From positions 1-64,000 of the forward strand of contig PHDN01000005.1 of assembly GCA_002840975.1 (NCBI GenBank): a stretch of 64,000 nucleotides of DNA, written 5' to 3'. Under the pieces are notes generated by a model. It was not told where the DNA came from and ran no database searches. It saw only the letters and a program-made list of their open reading frames with translations. The position numbers were made by a program, and so were the translations under genes. Below, piece after piece: positions 27,885-37,306 of the stretch. The stretch's first letter is position 1. The number at the start of each line of letters is the position of its first letter. The DNA is from Bacteroidetes bacterium HGW-Bacteroidetes-16. GTDB lineage: Bacteria > Bacteroidota > Bacteroidia > Bacteroidales > F082.

Positions 27885-27915
27885 AAGGGGCACATCTGCA
27901 TGTGCTCCTTTTTTT
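27885..27915 (+). terminator. rho-independent terminator after the Nif3/zinc-ribbon operon
   Basis: An 11-bp stem (27885-27895 with 27900-27910, one G-U pair), a four-base loop CTGC, and a run of seven T residues to 27915. Confidence 0.88.
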
Positions 27916-27945
27916 GTGTATTTTTATGCACCACAAATCAAACTC

Positions 27946-29412
27946 ATGTACCGGTTAATCTTTTTGCTCTTATTGGCTGCAGGCTGCGCGAATGGACAAA
28001 CCACCGCTAATTTCACTTCGAATGCAAGCACGGCATACGGGTTGATATTGTCGTTGCGGTTTGATGAAGCCGGCAAGAAAATTGCCACAGCCAGGGCGAG
28101 TGATCCGGAGAACGTAATGTATGATTATCTCGAAAATTACCAGGATTTTTTATCCACCTTTATCAGCGAAAACGATGAAACTTTTTCATCACAAATGAAT
28201 AACAAAAACAAGCGTTTGGAAAGTTTTGAAAAGATAAGTGATCTGAGTCCCTACAAAAACTATCTGATTGCCAATGTCAACCTGCAAAGTGCTGTGGCAA
28301 GGCTAAAATTTGGAGAATATTACACTGCCGCCCTGGAGTTTAACCGAGCCTACAGGAAAATAAATGAAAATGCGCAGAGATTTCCTGAATTTTTCCCAAA
28401 CCAAATCACCTTGGGGGTAGTTCATGCCATGATTGGAGTAGTTCCTGAGAATTTCCAATGGCTTTTGAGCCTGGTCAGCATGTCGGGTTCCGTTGAGCAA
28501 GGTCGACAGGAGCTCATGAAGGCACTGGCTCAATGTCATGCCTCGCCCGGGTTTGAAGTCATGGAGAATGAAATTTTATTTTACCTGAGTTTCATTAATT
28601 TGAACCTTTACTCCGACAATGAAACCGTGAAGGTGCCCGGTGAACCCGACAACAACAATTTGCTCATCAAGTACCTCTCCATCAACATCCTGATGAAAGA
28701 GGGCAAAAATGATCAGGCGCTGGCGATATTTTCAGAAATAAACGACACCATCCGTTATTATCCTTTTCACTATTTAAACTACCTGCATGGAGAATGCTAT
28801 TTAAGAAGAGGGAATTATCAGGAAGCTTATCAGAAATACCAACTATTTATTGGTCATTTTAAAGGAAAAAACTACCTCAAGGATGCCGTTAGAAAACAAG
28901 CCTGGTGCCTGCTCTTGCAAGGAGAGTCAAAAAAATACACTGAAAAAATGGCCCTGGTAAAAAATATAGGGTATACCAATGTTGGCATTGACAATGAAGC
29001 GGAAACCGAAGCGGAAAATCGCCCCATACCAAATCCAACCCTTCTGAAAAGCAGGCTGTTGTTCGATGGGGGCTATTATTCAGAAGCGACTATTCAGCTG
29101 GAAAAGCTAGCACCTGAGCAATTAAAAATAGAAGAGCAGGTTGAAAAACAATACCGGATGGCACGCATAGCTCAAAAAACGGGGGAAACGGAAAAAGCCA
29201 GGGCTGCGTACATTAAAACCATTGAGATGGGGAAAGACCTGGATTTATATTATGCTGCCAATTCGGCACTTCTCCTTGGAAATATATACGAGGATGCAGG
29301 CGAAAAGGAACTGGCTATGGACAAGTACCGGCAGTGTTTGTCGTTTGATTTTCATACTTACAGGGGCAGTATCCGTGGACTTGCAAAACAACACCTGAGC
29401 CGGCTCGAATAG
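27946..29412 (+). CDS. tetratricopeptide-repeat lipoprotein
   Basis: 488 residues from the ATG at 27946, which puts a clean lipoprotein signal at the very start (LLLLAAGC, lipid-bearing Cys at residue 14); the longer reading would overlap the terminator. The rest is helical with several TPR-like pairs, the clearest near the C-terminus (NYQEAYQKYQLFIGHFKGK, GETEKARAAYIKTIEMGKD, GEKELAMDKYRQCLSFD). There is no enzyme motif. It probably sits on the inner face of the outer membrane as a protein-protein adaptor. Similar uncharacterised TPR lipoproteins are common in Bacteroidales. Confidence 0.83.
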   Translation: MYRLIFLLLLAAGCANGQTTANFTSNASTAYGLILSLRFDEAGKKIATARASDPENVMYDYLENYQDFLSTFISENDETFSSQMNNKNKRLESFEKISDLSPYKNYLIANVNLQSAVARLKFGEYYTAALEFNRAYRKINENAQRFPEFFPNQITLGVVHAMIGVVPENFQWLLSLVSMSGSVEQGRQELMKALAQCHASPGFEVMENEILFYLSFINLNLYSDNETVKVPGEPDNNNLLIKYLSINILMKEGKNDQALAIFSEINDTIRYYPFHYLNYLHGECYLRRGNYQEAYQKYQLFIGHFKGKNYLKDAVRKQAWCLLLQGESKKYTEKMALVKNIGYTNVGIDNEAETEAENRPIPNPTLLKSRLLFDGGYYSEATIQLEKLAPEQLKIEEQVEKQYRMARIAQKTGETEKARAAYIKTIEMGKDLDLYYAANSALLLGNIYEDAGEKELAMDKYRQCLSFDFHTYRGSIRGLAKQHLSRLE

Positions 29413-29424
29413 ACAACTCAGGTG
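29392..29424. terminator. possible hairpin between TPR lipoprotein gene and tpx
   Basis: CACCTGAG (29392-29399) and CTCAGGTG (29417-29424) form an 8-bp stem around the stop codon of the plus-strand gene, between two convergent genes. No T run follows, so a terminator role is weakly supported. Confidence 0.35.
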
Positions 29425-29436
29425 CGTGGAATGATC

Positions 29437-29937
29437 TTATTTTAAAATGGAAATTGCTGCTTCGTAGTCGGGTTCGTCAACAATTTCAGGAACCTGCTGT
29501 GTATAAATCACTTTTCCTTCTTCATCAAGAATCACTACCGCACGCGATTCAAGACCGGCCAATGGACCGTCCACTATTTCTACACCATAAGCTTTGCCGA
29601 AGGCACCGGTGCGAAAGTCCGACAGGTTTTCTACATTTTTTAGCCCCTCTGAACCGCAAAAACGTGCCTGGGCAAAAGGCAAATCCTTGGAAATGCACAA
29701 CACTTTGGTGTTTTTCAGGTTGTTGGCTTCCTGGTTAAACCTACGAACAGAAGCCGCGCAAGTGCCCGTGTCGAGGCTCGGGAAAATATTGAGCACCACT
29801 CTACTGCCCCTGTAGTCTTTTAATGTTTTTACTGAAAGGTCATCTTTAACCAGGGTAAAATCAGGAGCTCCGGCCCCAACTTCCGGCAATTTACCTATGG
29901 TATTGATTTTGTTTCCTTTTAATGTGATTTCTGCCAT
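29437..29937 (-). CDS. tpx: thiol peroxidase (atypical 2-Cys peroxiredoxin)
   Basis: 166 residues, the normal length for Tpx. The peroxidatic cysteine is in the [15 protein letters not shown] segment (about 54-68), with TGTC as in other Tpx proteins; the resolving cysteine follows in [17 protein letters not shown] (about 79-95). The enzyme reduces peroxides, lipid peroxides in particular, using thioredoxin. It lies 30 bases downstream of an acyl-CoA ligase gene on the same strand, so the two may share a transcript. Confidence 0.95.
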   Translation of the reverse strand: MAEITLKGNKINTIGKLPEVGAGAPDFTLVKDDLSVKTLKDYRGSRVVLNIFPSLDTGTCAASVRRFNQEANNLKNTKVLCISKDLPFAQARFCGSEGLKNVENLSDFRTGAFGKAYGVEIVDGPLAGLESRAVVILDEEGKVIYTQQVPEIVDEPDYEAAISILK

Positions 29938-29967
29938 GATAACAAGTTTGATAATAATTAATTGATC

Positions 29968-31731
29968 TTATACAAAAAGCCTCTCAATCGACTCCGCGTA
30001 GCGTTTATGAATCAGGCTGCGCTTTAATTTCAGGTTGGCGGTGATTTCACCCGAATCAATGGTCCACTCGTGATCGATGAGTTCAAATTTTTTAATTTTT
30101 TCAGTATCCCCAAATTGTTTGTTGAAACAATCTATTTCACGTTTAAAACGATCTTTTATTACCTTTTCTGCGATCATTTCTGCCGGGTTTGTCCATGGAA
30201 CCTCCTTAATTTTACACCAGTTGCGCAAGTGCTCAAAGTCGGGCACAATCAATGCTGCCGCAAATTTCTGATTTTCGCCTACCACCATGATCTGATCAAA
30301 AAAAGGTGACTCCTTTATTTTATTTTCGAGTAAAACAGGAGAAATATATTTTCCCATGGAGGTTTTAAAAATCTCCTTCACCCTCCCGGTAATTTTCAAC
30401 AACCCCTGCTCATCCAAAACCCCTACATCCCCTGTATGAAGCCACCCGTCAATAACAGTATTTGCTGTCAACTCAATGTCTTTGAAATAGCCTTTCATCA
30501 CGTTAGGGCCTTTTACAAGAATTTCACCTTCTTCACTGATTTTTACTTTCACATTATTCAATGGCGGGCCAACAGTTCCAATTTTCCGCTGTCCGGCAAC
30601 AAAGGTATTCACCGCGATTACGGGAGACGATTCTGTCATACCGTAACCTTCAATCACACTGATACCAGCGGCATTGTATATGCGGGCCAGTCGTGGTTGC
30701 AAGGCGGCTCCACCCGAAACAATACAAACCATTTCGCCTCCAAAGGCGGCCCTCCACTTACTAAAAACCAGCTTGTTCATCAACCGGAGTTTGGCATGAT
30801 ATACAAAGCGGGTTGGCTGATCAAATTCAAATTTCAAACCCAAATTTACGGCATAAAAGAAGAGTTGCTTTTTCACACCTTTCAGGTTACGTCCCTTGGC
30901 CAAAATTTTGTCGTACACCTTTTCGAGTAACCTGGGAACGGTAGTCATAATATGCGGTTTCACCTCTTGTATATTGTCAACGATGGTGGCCATGCTTTCG
31001 GTATAATAAATGGATACTCCCTTATAATGAAGCACATAATTTACCATCCGTTCGTATACATGGCACAAGGGCAAATAACTTAGTCCCCTGCATGTTTCAT
31101 CCACTGGAAAGATGCCTTCCGAAGCCTTCACGTTGCTTAACACGTTGTTATGCGACAGCATGACTCCTTTTGGAAACCCGGTTGTTCCGGAAGTATAAAT
31201 CAGGGTGGCTACATCGTCAGGCAGAATGTCACTTTTTGCTTTTTCAAGAAAAGGAACATTCCTGTTTTGTTTGCCCAGTTCCACTAAATCGGCTAATTGT
31301 TTATACCCTTCCACCGCTTTAAAAGTATATACCTCCTGAAGGCCTTCAATTTCAGGCAGAAAATGCGCAATTTTCCTCAGCAATTCTTTCCCGGCAATAA
31401 ATACGATTTTTACTTCGGCATGCTTCAGGATATACTTATAATCATCCTCGCTGATGGTTGGGTAAATGGGAACGTGAATGGCGCCTATTTGCATAATACC
31501 CATATCAATAAAGTTCCATTCAGGACAGTTATTTGAAATGGTGGCGATGGCTTCACCCTTTTTTATCCCCAGTTGCATGAGCCCATAACTGATGTTATCG
31601 GCAAAACCCTGGTATTCAGTCAGGCTGTACTTGACCCATTGTCCGTATTCTTTTCCGGACAACACATCGTTTTTAGGTTTAAATGCTTGCTTGTAATGGG
31701 TAAGTAGATCAAATATTCTGGTTACTTCCAT
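29968..31731 (-). CDS. long-chain fatty acid--CoA ligase (AMP-forming)
   Basis: 587 residues from the ATG at 31731; the 20-codon upstream extension contains the -7 element and is rejected. The ANL adenylate-forming signatures are complete: LIYTSGTTGFPKGVMLSHNN (about 177-196), the YGMTESSP motif (about 365-372), GWLHTGDVGVLDEQGLLKITGR (about 430-452) and a C-terminal domain with the catalytic lysine region (SGEITANLKLKRS). It activates fatty acids to acyl-CoA, inferred to be long-chain by resemblance to the FadD/FAA1-type clade. It shares a direction with tpx downstream. Confidence 0.93.
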   Translation of the reverse strand: MEVTRIFDLLTHYKQAFKPKNDVLSGKEYGQWVKYSLTEYQGFADNISYGLMQLGIKKGEAIATISNNCPEWNFIDMGIMQIGAIHVPIYPTISEDDYKYILKHAEVKIVFIAGKELLRKIAHFLPEIEGLQEVYTFKAVEGYKQLADLVELGKQNRNVPFLEKAKSDILPDDVATLIYTSGTTGFPKGVMLSHNNVLSNVKASEGIFPVDETCRGLSYLPLCHVYERMVNYVLHYKGVSIYYTESMATIVDNIQEVKPHIMTTVPRLLEKVYDKILAKGRNLKGVKKQLFFYAVNLGLKFEFDQPTRFVYHAKLRLMNKLVFSKWRAAFGGEMVCIVSGGAALQPRLARIYNAAGISVIEGYGMTESSPVIAVNTFVAGQRKIGTVGPPLNNVKVKISEEGEILVKGPNVMKGYFKDIELTANTVIDGWLHTGDVGVLDEQGLLKITGRVKEIFKTSMGKYISPVLLENKIKESPFFDQIMVVGENQKFAAALIVPDFEHLRNWCKIKEVPWTNPAEMIAEKVIKDRFKREIDCFNKQFGDTEKIKKFELIDHEWTIDSGEITANLKLKRSLIHKRYAESIERLFV

Positions 31732-31759
31732 TATCAACGGTTTTAAGTTTTGGTGGATG

Positions 31760-31767
31760 CAAATGTA
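31760..31767 (-). promoter_or_regulatory. -7 promoter element for the acyl-CoA ligase gene
   Basis: TACATTTG on the minus strand, 28 bases before the ATG at 31731; it lies inside the longer ORF reading and so supports the shorter start. Confidence 0.5.
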
Positions 31768-31824
31768 GAAATAAAATAATTGGCGGGGCAATTACTTGTT
31801 AACAACCAGGCTCGGGTGATCCCA

Positions 31825-32586
31825 TTAAACCCTTTTATGCATAACCGTTGCGCTCGCCTGGGCCGTGGGCATAATCACCAGATCGTTGATGTTAACATGT
31901 GCCGGTAACGTAGTGACATAAAATACAGCCTCGGCAATATCGTCGGGTAGTAGCGGGTGGAAGCCTTTATAAACACCTTCAGCACGATCGGCATCGCCTT
32001 TGAAACGAACCATGGAAAACTCTGTTTCCACGGCACCCGGAGCTATTTGTGTGACTTTTATCCCATGCGTAACGGTATCAACCCGAGTTGATTTGGTAAG
32101 CGCGTCTACCGCATATTTTGTTGCACAATACACATTTCCATTGGGATAAATTTCCCGGCCTGCTACCGAACCAATGTTGATAACATGCCCCTTCCCACGA
32201 CCAATCATCCCGGGCAAAACAGTCCGGCTCATATACAACAATCCTTTTACATTGGTATCAATCATCCGCTCCCAATCATCTATCATACCTGTCTGTATCG
32301 AATTAAGGCCAACCGCAAGTCCGGCATTGTTCACCAGGATGTCGATGGATTTCCACCTTTCAGGCAAGCCGGAAAACGCCTGTTCCACTTCCATGTGGTT
32401 TCTAATGTCGAACGACAGGGGCCACACCTCTATTCCGAAGGTTGAAACGAGTTCTTCTGCCAGGCTGATGAGTCGTTCCATCCTCCTGCCGGTGATAATC
32501 AGGTCATGTTGATGGGCAGCGAACTTCCTGGCACAGGATTCACCAATCCCGCTGGTTGCCCCTGTAATTAAAACAATTGGATTCAT
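31825..32586 (-). CDS. short-chain dehydrogenase/reductase (YdfG-like)
   Basis: 253 residues with the classical SDR layout: GATSGIGESCA dinucleotide-binding turn at about 8-18, NNAG near 86-89, the catalytic Ser in INIGSVAGRE near 139, and YCATK (Tyr/Lys pair) near 153-157. The basic residue GRR after the second strand suggests NADP. It resembles the YdfG/serine 3-dehydrogenase-like group (malonic semialdehyde or 3-hydroxy acid reductases), but the substrate is not certain. It has its own -7 element upstream. Confidence 0.87.
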   Translation of the reverse strand: MNPIVLITGATSGIGESCARKFAAHQHDLIITGRRMERLISLAEELVSTFGIEVWPLSFDIRNHMEVEQAFSGLPERWKSIDILVNNAGLAVGLNSIQTGMIDDWERMIDTNVKGLLYMSRTVLPGMIGRGKGHVINIGSVAGREIYPNGNVYCATKYAVDALTKSTRVDTVTHGIKVTQIAPGAVETEFSMVRFKGDADRAEGVYKGFHPLLPDDIAEAVFYVTTLPAHVNINDLVIMPTAQASATVMHKRV

Positions 32587-32621
32587 GGTTTATATTTTGA
32601 TTGAAAAAAAAATGGAAAGTA

Positions 32622-32629
32622 CAAAAATA
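32622..32629 (-). promoter_or_regulatory. -7 promoter element for the SDR gene
   Basis: TATTTTTG on the minus strand, 35 bases before the ATG at 32586. Confidence 0.45.
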
Positions 32630-32653
32630 GGGAAATCATGCCGGAGATTTTTC

Positions 32654-34660
32654 TTATTTAAAAAATTGAAAATCGAGACTGGTTCTTAGTCCGGCAATAA
32701 GCCAGAGGCCAGGTTGAGGGACATTACCATAATCAACCGCTTTTTCATTGAGCAAATTCCTGCACGTAAGTGAAAAGTCCAGTTTGCTTATTTGATAATT
32801 GATTTGTAGATTTATTCGGTGAATGGGTTGATAACGAACCACATCACCCGAATTAAAATCGATATAAGAACCACTCCGCTGTTGGAAATTAAGAACCCAT
32901 GAAACCTGTAAGTTTTTTATAAACAGCTGATGAATTAAGCTGAGTGCCAGGTTATGGTTGAGATAATCAAGTGCGTACAGCGACAAATATTGATTCGACA
33001 ATTTTTGCGATTCCAAATAGGAATAGCTCATCCCTGCCGACTTCACCAATGCGCGGTTCTGATGCTGTGAACGGTATTGTATGAAACAACGGATGCCATT
33101 GGTCTTGAGCGAAGTGAGATTCATGCTGTGCCATTTTTCCTCCGGCTTTTCTTTTATCCAGTCAATGAGGTCTTTACCATCGCGGTGAAATACCGCTCCG
33201 GTGATAGTAAAACGGAGAAGGAATAATTTAGCACCCAATTCATAGGTTGTGGCTGTTTCCGGTTTCAAATCCGGGTTGCTTACCTGATCTACACCCTGAT
33301 AATACAAATCTGTAAAAGTAGGAATCCTTAGTGCCTGATTAACCGATCCATATACTTTCAGGTTATCACCAATAAAATAACCCATATCCACACCGGGTGA
33401 AATATGCATGCCATAATCACTGTTGTAAAAAGCAGAAAGTCCGCCGGCAATAGAAAACCGTCCGTTAATATAACTATGATTTAAATAAAGCGTTACATTC
33501 TTCCTGTTTTTTGAGCGGTTGTACCAGGCATCTCCGGAATTAGTATATATCGTATCTAACATCAAATCGCCCAGCACATTGCTCGTAATGGATTCGTACC
33601 GGGCCAATATACCAAAATTTGTGTTTCCGGCGAGGGTTGAAAAACCCATGCCTGCGTTCGTCGAAACCACATCGGTACGGTGATAATTGTGCCCTTTGTA
33701 AGGAACAATACCTCCGGGTATCGGGAATCCGGCTGTATCACTTCCGTTGACATATATATCCCCTTCTTTTTGATACCAAAGATGATCTTCCCTAAACAGT
33801 TCAAAACGATCGTAAAGTCTTTTCCAGGAGGCATTTATTTTAATTGGCAGTTGAATGTTTTTTTCAAAACTTATTGAGGCCAGACTGCTCTTGATTTGTT
33901 CATACTGATCCGGATATTTGGCAGAATAAAAACTATTGGCACCGAATCCCTTGTTCAGGTATCCAAGATAAATTCTCAACATTCCATCTGGTATTTTTAA
34001 TGTGCTTTCGTTGATCACCTGATTCATATTAAAATCAGTATTTCGAATATATCCATCCGATTGGTGGTGACCAAGAAATATGGAGTTGGTCCAATTCCCC
34101 ATTCTGAATGTTCCTGCTACATCAGCAAAAAACAAACCATGCTGACCACCGGAGAAATCGAGTTTTAGCTGATTACGTTCGGGTTGACGTGTAATAATAT
34201 TGATTCCCCCGGAAAATGCATTTGGTCCAAACCAGCGAGAGCCGGGGCCTTCAAGGATTTCAATTTTCTCGATATTCGTAACCATAACAGCCTGATTCAG
34301 GTTGTGGTGACCTGTCTGCGGATCGTTTAGCGCAACCCCGTTAACCATCATCAGGTTTTGATCCATTCCACCACCACGGATACTCAAATCCGATTGTACA
34401 CCCATGGTCCCGCGTTCGCGTACATCCAATCCACCATAATAGCGCAAAACGTCATCCAGACTAAATACCGGTGCAGTTTTCAAATCATTGGATGTAATCA
34501 CCTGAATACTACGAGATAGTTGCTTAAATACCAATGGATTCCCGGCAGAATTTATTTCGATTTCTGCAAGGGGAATGGAATCGGTTTGACTAAAAACTGC
34601 CTTTTGAAAAATTGTAAGTAATACAATACCAATGATATATAGAATTGATCGTAAGTTCAT
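32654..34660 (-). CDS. TonB-dependent outer membrane receptor (BtuB/CirA-like)
   Basis: 668 residues. A signal peptide ends near VFSQ (about 25). It is followed by a plug domain (about 40-160; LDDVLRYYGGLDVRERG, DLSIRGGGMDQNLMMVNGVALNDPQTG, IEILEGPGSRWFGPNAFSGGINI) and a 22-strand-type barrel ending in an aromatic residue near the C-terminus (SLDFQFFK). It lacks the carboxypeptidase-like N-terminal domain of SusC proteins and no SusD gene is adjacent, so it resembles vitamin or siderophore receptors more than glycan importers. The ligand is unknown. Preceded by ispE on the same strand, but with its own -7 element. Confidence 0.9.
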   Translation of the reverse strand: MNLRSILYIIGIVLLTIFQKAVFSQTDSIPLAEIEINSAGNPLVFKQLSRSIQVITSNDLKTAPVFSLDDVLRYYGGLDVRERGTMGVQSDLSIRGGGMDQNLMMVNGVALNDPQTGHHNLNQAVMVTNIEKIEILEGPGSRWFGPNAFSGGINIITRQPERNQLKLDFSGGQHGLFFADVAGTFRMGNWTNSIFLGHHQSDGYIRNTDFNMNQVINESTLKIPDGMLRIYLGYLNKGFGANSFYSAKYPDQYEQIKSSLASISFEKNIQLPIKINASWKRLYDRFELFREDHLWYQKEGDIYVNGSDTAGFPIPGGIVPYKGHNYHRTDVVSTNAGMGFSTLAGNTNFGILARYESITSNVLGDLMLDTIYTNSGDAWYNRSKNRKNVTLYLNHSYINGRFSIAGGLSAFYNSDYGMHISPGVDMGYFIGDNLKVYGSVNQALRIPTFTDLYYQGVDQVSNPDLKPETATTYELGAKLFLLRFTITGAVFHRDGKDLIDWIKEKPEEKWHSMNLTSLKTNGIRCFIQYRSQHQNRALVKSAGMSYSYLESQKLSNQYLSLYALDYLNHNLALSLIHQLFIKNLQVSWVLNFQQRSGSYIDFNSGDVVRYQPIHRINLQINYQISKLDFSLTCRNLLNEKAVDYGNVPQPGLWLIAGLRTSLDFQFFK

Positions 34661-34680
34661 CTGAATAGTCTAAAAAGCGG

Positions 34681-34688
34681 CAAAAGTA
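34681..34688 (-). promoter_or_regulatory. -7 promoter element for the TonB-dependent receptor
   Basis: TACTTTTG on the minus strand, 20 bases before the ATG at 34660. Confidence 0.5.
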
Positions 34689-34765
34689 ACCATTCTATGT
34701 TTTATTATCGCAAAAGCCTGGTTGATTTAACAAGAAGGTAAAGAAAGAAATGGCTAAATGCTGGT

Positions 34766-35572
34766 TTACAGGGCCCAGGTATAAACACCAAAATCCCGGA
34801 CAAGTGGCAACATGCTGAGGGGCTTTTCCGACAAGGCAAAAACAGCCGATCCGCTTCCTGTAAGCGATGCATAGGTGGCTCCTGCCAGGTAAAGCTGATC
34901 AATAATTTGGCCTATTTTTGGATGCATCGCGGTGGCAACAGGTTGAAAATCATTTACGAGTCGATGGCGCCACTTCGTGGGAGGAAGAGCAAGCACCTCA
35001 GCAAAAGAAAAATCAATTGAATGAGGCACAACCTTCCGAAAAGCCAGAGCCGTGGAAATAAAATATCCGGGAAATACCAATGTGAGCTGATAGCCCGAAA
35101 GCGACAACGGAACTTCAACGAGTACCTCGCCCCTTCCCTTTCCAATAGCCGGTTGATTGCGAATAAAAAAAGGACAATCGCTTCCAAGTTTTGCGGATAC
35201 AGCTTCCATTTGATTGTTTGACAGGCCAAGTGAAAACAAGGCGTTTAACCCCTTAATAAAAAATGCCGCGTCAGATGAACCACCTCCTAAACCGGCACCG
35301 GTAGGAATCATTTTTAGTAAGGCCACTTTTACCGGAGGCACCTGAAATTCGCCGTGCATCAATTGCCAGACCTTTGATATCAGATTGTCTTCAATTGGAC
35401 TCTCCAATTGATTTCCGAAGACCGTTAATTCAAATTGGCTACTCTCAACAAATTCCAGAACATCAAATAAAGGAATAGGATAGTAACAAGTTTCGATGTG
35501 GTGAAAACCATCAGATCGGAGTTCTGTAACGGCCAATCCCAAGTTAATTTTAGCGTTTGGAAAATAAATCAT
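34766..35572 (-). CDS. ispE: 4-diphosphocytidyl-2-C-methyl-D-erythritol kinase
   Basis: 268 residues of the GHMP kinase fold, for the fourth step of the MEP isoprenoid pathway. Visible are FPNAKINLGLAV at 4-15 (catalytic Lys), the ATP loop PTGAGLGGGSSDAAF at about 91-105, the conserved SDCPFFI segment near 131-137 with the catalytic Asp, and LTGSGSAVFAL near 238-248. Length and motifs are normal. It lies 105 bases upstream of the TonB receptor gene on the same strand and has its own -7 element at 35587-35594. Confidence 0.95.
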   Translation of the reverse strand: MIYFPNAKINLGLAVTELRSDGFHHIETCYYPIPLFDVLEFVESSQFELTVFGNQLESPIEDNLISKVWQLMHGEFQVPPVKVALLKMIPTGAGLGGGSSDAAFFIKGLNALFSLGLSNNQMEAVSAKLGSDCPFFIRNQPAIGKGRGEVLVEVPLSLSGYQLTLVFPGYFISTALAFRKVVPHSIDFSFAEVLALPPTKWRHRLVNDFQPVATAMHPKIGQIIDQLYLAGATYASLTGSGSAVFALSEKPLSMLPLVRDFGVYTWAL

Positions 35573-35586
35573 CCTGCTGTTTTAAG

Positions 35587-35594
35587 CAAAAATA
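35587..35594 (-). promoter_or_regulatory. -7 promoter element for ispE
   Basis: TATTTTTG on the minus strand, 14 bases before the ATG at 35572. Confidence 0.5.
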
Positions 35595-35667
35595 ATGGTT
35601 CTTGGCTAATCCAACTACACAATTGAATAAATAACCCGAGTAACCCCCGTGTTTGGTGAAATCTTTT

Positions 35668-35675
35668 TAATTTTG
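35668..35675 (+). promoter_or_regulatory. -7 promoter element for the GH3-family gene
   Basis: TAATTTTG matches TANNTTTG, 30 bases before the ATG at 35706. A TTTG at 35652-35655 is nearer than the standard -33 position. Confidence 0.5.
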
Positions 35676-35705
35676 AACGTTCATTTTTTTGACATAAAAC
35701 ACGCG

Positions 35706-37220
35706 ATGATCATACTCGATTCGGTATTAAACTGGTGGATAAAAAAACGGATCCATCAAATTGAACTCTTTATAAAATATCCGCACGATGTGCAGGCAGA
35801 CCTGTTTAAAAAACTCATCTCCACTGCTAAAGACACAGAATGGGGGAAAAAATATGATTACAAATCCATCAATTCTGCAGATGAATACAGGGAGCGCGTA
35901 CCACTCAGTTCATACGAGGACCTGAAGCCGCACATTGATAAGATGCGCAAAGGGGAACAGAACATCCTTTGGCCCGAGGAAATCACCTGGTTTGCCAAAT
36001 CATCAGGAACCACCGGTAACAAGAGTAAATTTATCCCGGTAAGCCCCTCCGCACTCGAAGAATGTCATTATAAGGGTGGAAAAGACTTACTGGCCATTTA
36101 TTTAAACCTTCATCCCGATTCAGGCTTTTTCGAGGGCAAAAGCCTGGTGATGGGAGGAAGTTGGAACATTACCGAAATCAATAACATCTCATACATGGAA
36201 GGCGATCTTTCAGCCATCCTGATGCACAATTTACCATTGTGGGCTCAATACAAACGAACCCCTTCGCTATCCATAGCCCTGATGGATGAATGGGAAAATA
36301 AGCTTGAACTTATGGCCGAATCAACCCTCGATCATGATGTTACAAGCATCTCCGGTGTTCCCAGCTGGATGTTGGTTTTGTTAAGAAAAATTCTGAAAAA
36401 AGCAGGGAAAACAGACTTAAGCGAGGTGTGGCCCAACCTGGAAGTATTTTTTCACGGTGGTGTTAATTTTGAACCCTACAGGGCGCAATTTCAACTCATG
36501 ATCTCCTCCCCCAGAATGGTTTATTCCGACAATTACAACGCTTCCGAAGGCTTCTTTGGCATTCAGGATCAAAGCGATAGCAACGAACTATTGCTGATGC
36601 TGGATTACGGAATATGGTACGAATTTCTTCCAGTTTCAGACATGATGAATGAAAACGGAAAAACGCTCCTCCTGCATGAGGTTAAAACCGGAGTCAACTA
36701 TGCCATCGTAATCAGTACCAATGCCGGCTTGTGGCGTTACCTCATTGGAGATACCGTGATGTTTACCAATACAAATCCATACAGGATCAGAATCACGGGA
36801 CGCATCAAGAATTTTATAAACGCGGTAGGCGAAGAGCTGATTATTGATAACGCCGAAAAGGCCTTGATCACAGCCTGTACAAAAACAGGGGCATTGGTAG
36901 GTGAATATACTGCCGGTCCATTGTTTAGTGGTCATGATGTATCCCATCAATGGCTCATTGAATTCGAAATACCGCCAAAAGACATGGAGTTTTTTCATGA
37001 AACCTTTGATAACGCGCTTAAATCCCTTAATTCCGATTATGAAGCCAAAAGGTATCACAACCTTGTGCTCAAGCCTCCTGTAATTAAAGTGATGCCCCAG
37101 GGCACTTTTTATAACTGGATGAAAAGCAGAAACAAATTAGGTGGACAAAATAAGGTGCCCCGGTTGGCGAATGACAGAAAATATCTTGATGAAATTTTAA
37201 AACTTCAAGGTGCTTTCTAA
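35706..37220 (+). CDS. GH3 auxin-responsive promoter family protein (acyl-adenylate/amide synthetase-like)
   Basis: 504 residues from the ATG at 35706; the longer reading overlaps the promoter element. The bacterial GH3 pattern is clear: YEDLKPHIDKMRKGEQNILWP near 78-98, the ATP loop FAKSSGTTGNKSKFIPVS near 100-117, YNASEGFFGIQD near 279-290, and GRIKNFINAVGEELIIDNAEKAL near 365-387. Plant GH3 enzymes adenylate acids such as auxin and join them to amino acids. The bacterial members are common in Bacteroidota but their substrates are unknown, so no specific reaction is claimed. Confidence 0.88.
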   Translation: MIILDSVLNWWIKKRIHQIELFIKYPHDVQADLFKKLISTAKDTEWGKKYDYKSINSADEYRERVPLSSYEDLKPHIDKMRKGEQNILWPEEITWFAKSSGTTGNKSKFIPVSPSALEECHYKGGKDLLAIYLNLHPDSGFFEGKSLVMGGSWNITEINNISYMEGDLSAILMHNLPLWAQYKRTPSLSIALMDEWENKLELMAESTLDHDVTSISGVPSWMLVLLRKILKKAGKTDLSEVWPNLEVFFHGGVNFEPYRAQFQLMISSPRMVYSDNYNASEGFFGIQDQSDSNELLLMLDYGIWYEFLPVSDMMNENGKTLLLHEVKTGVNYAIVISTNAGLWRYLIGDTVMFTNTNPYRIRITGRIKNFINAVGEELIIDNAEKALITACTKTGALVGEYTAGPLFSGHDVSHQWLIEFEIPPKDMEFFHETFDNALKSLNSDYEAKRYHNLVLKPPVIKVMPQGTFYNWMKSRNKLGGQNKVPRLANDRKYLDEILKLQGAF

Positions 37221-37306
37221 CCGTTTTACAAGAACATAAAAAATCAGGTAAAGAATAAAAACGGGATGTAAACATTTTTTTTACATTCGTAGAAAATTAT
37301 AAGCAC

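Noticed and set aside
32654-34660. A SusC-type glycan importer
   Set aside because: The receptor lacks the carboxypeptidase-like N-terminal domain, has no SusD neighbour and is short (668 residues), so it fits BtuB-like receptors better.
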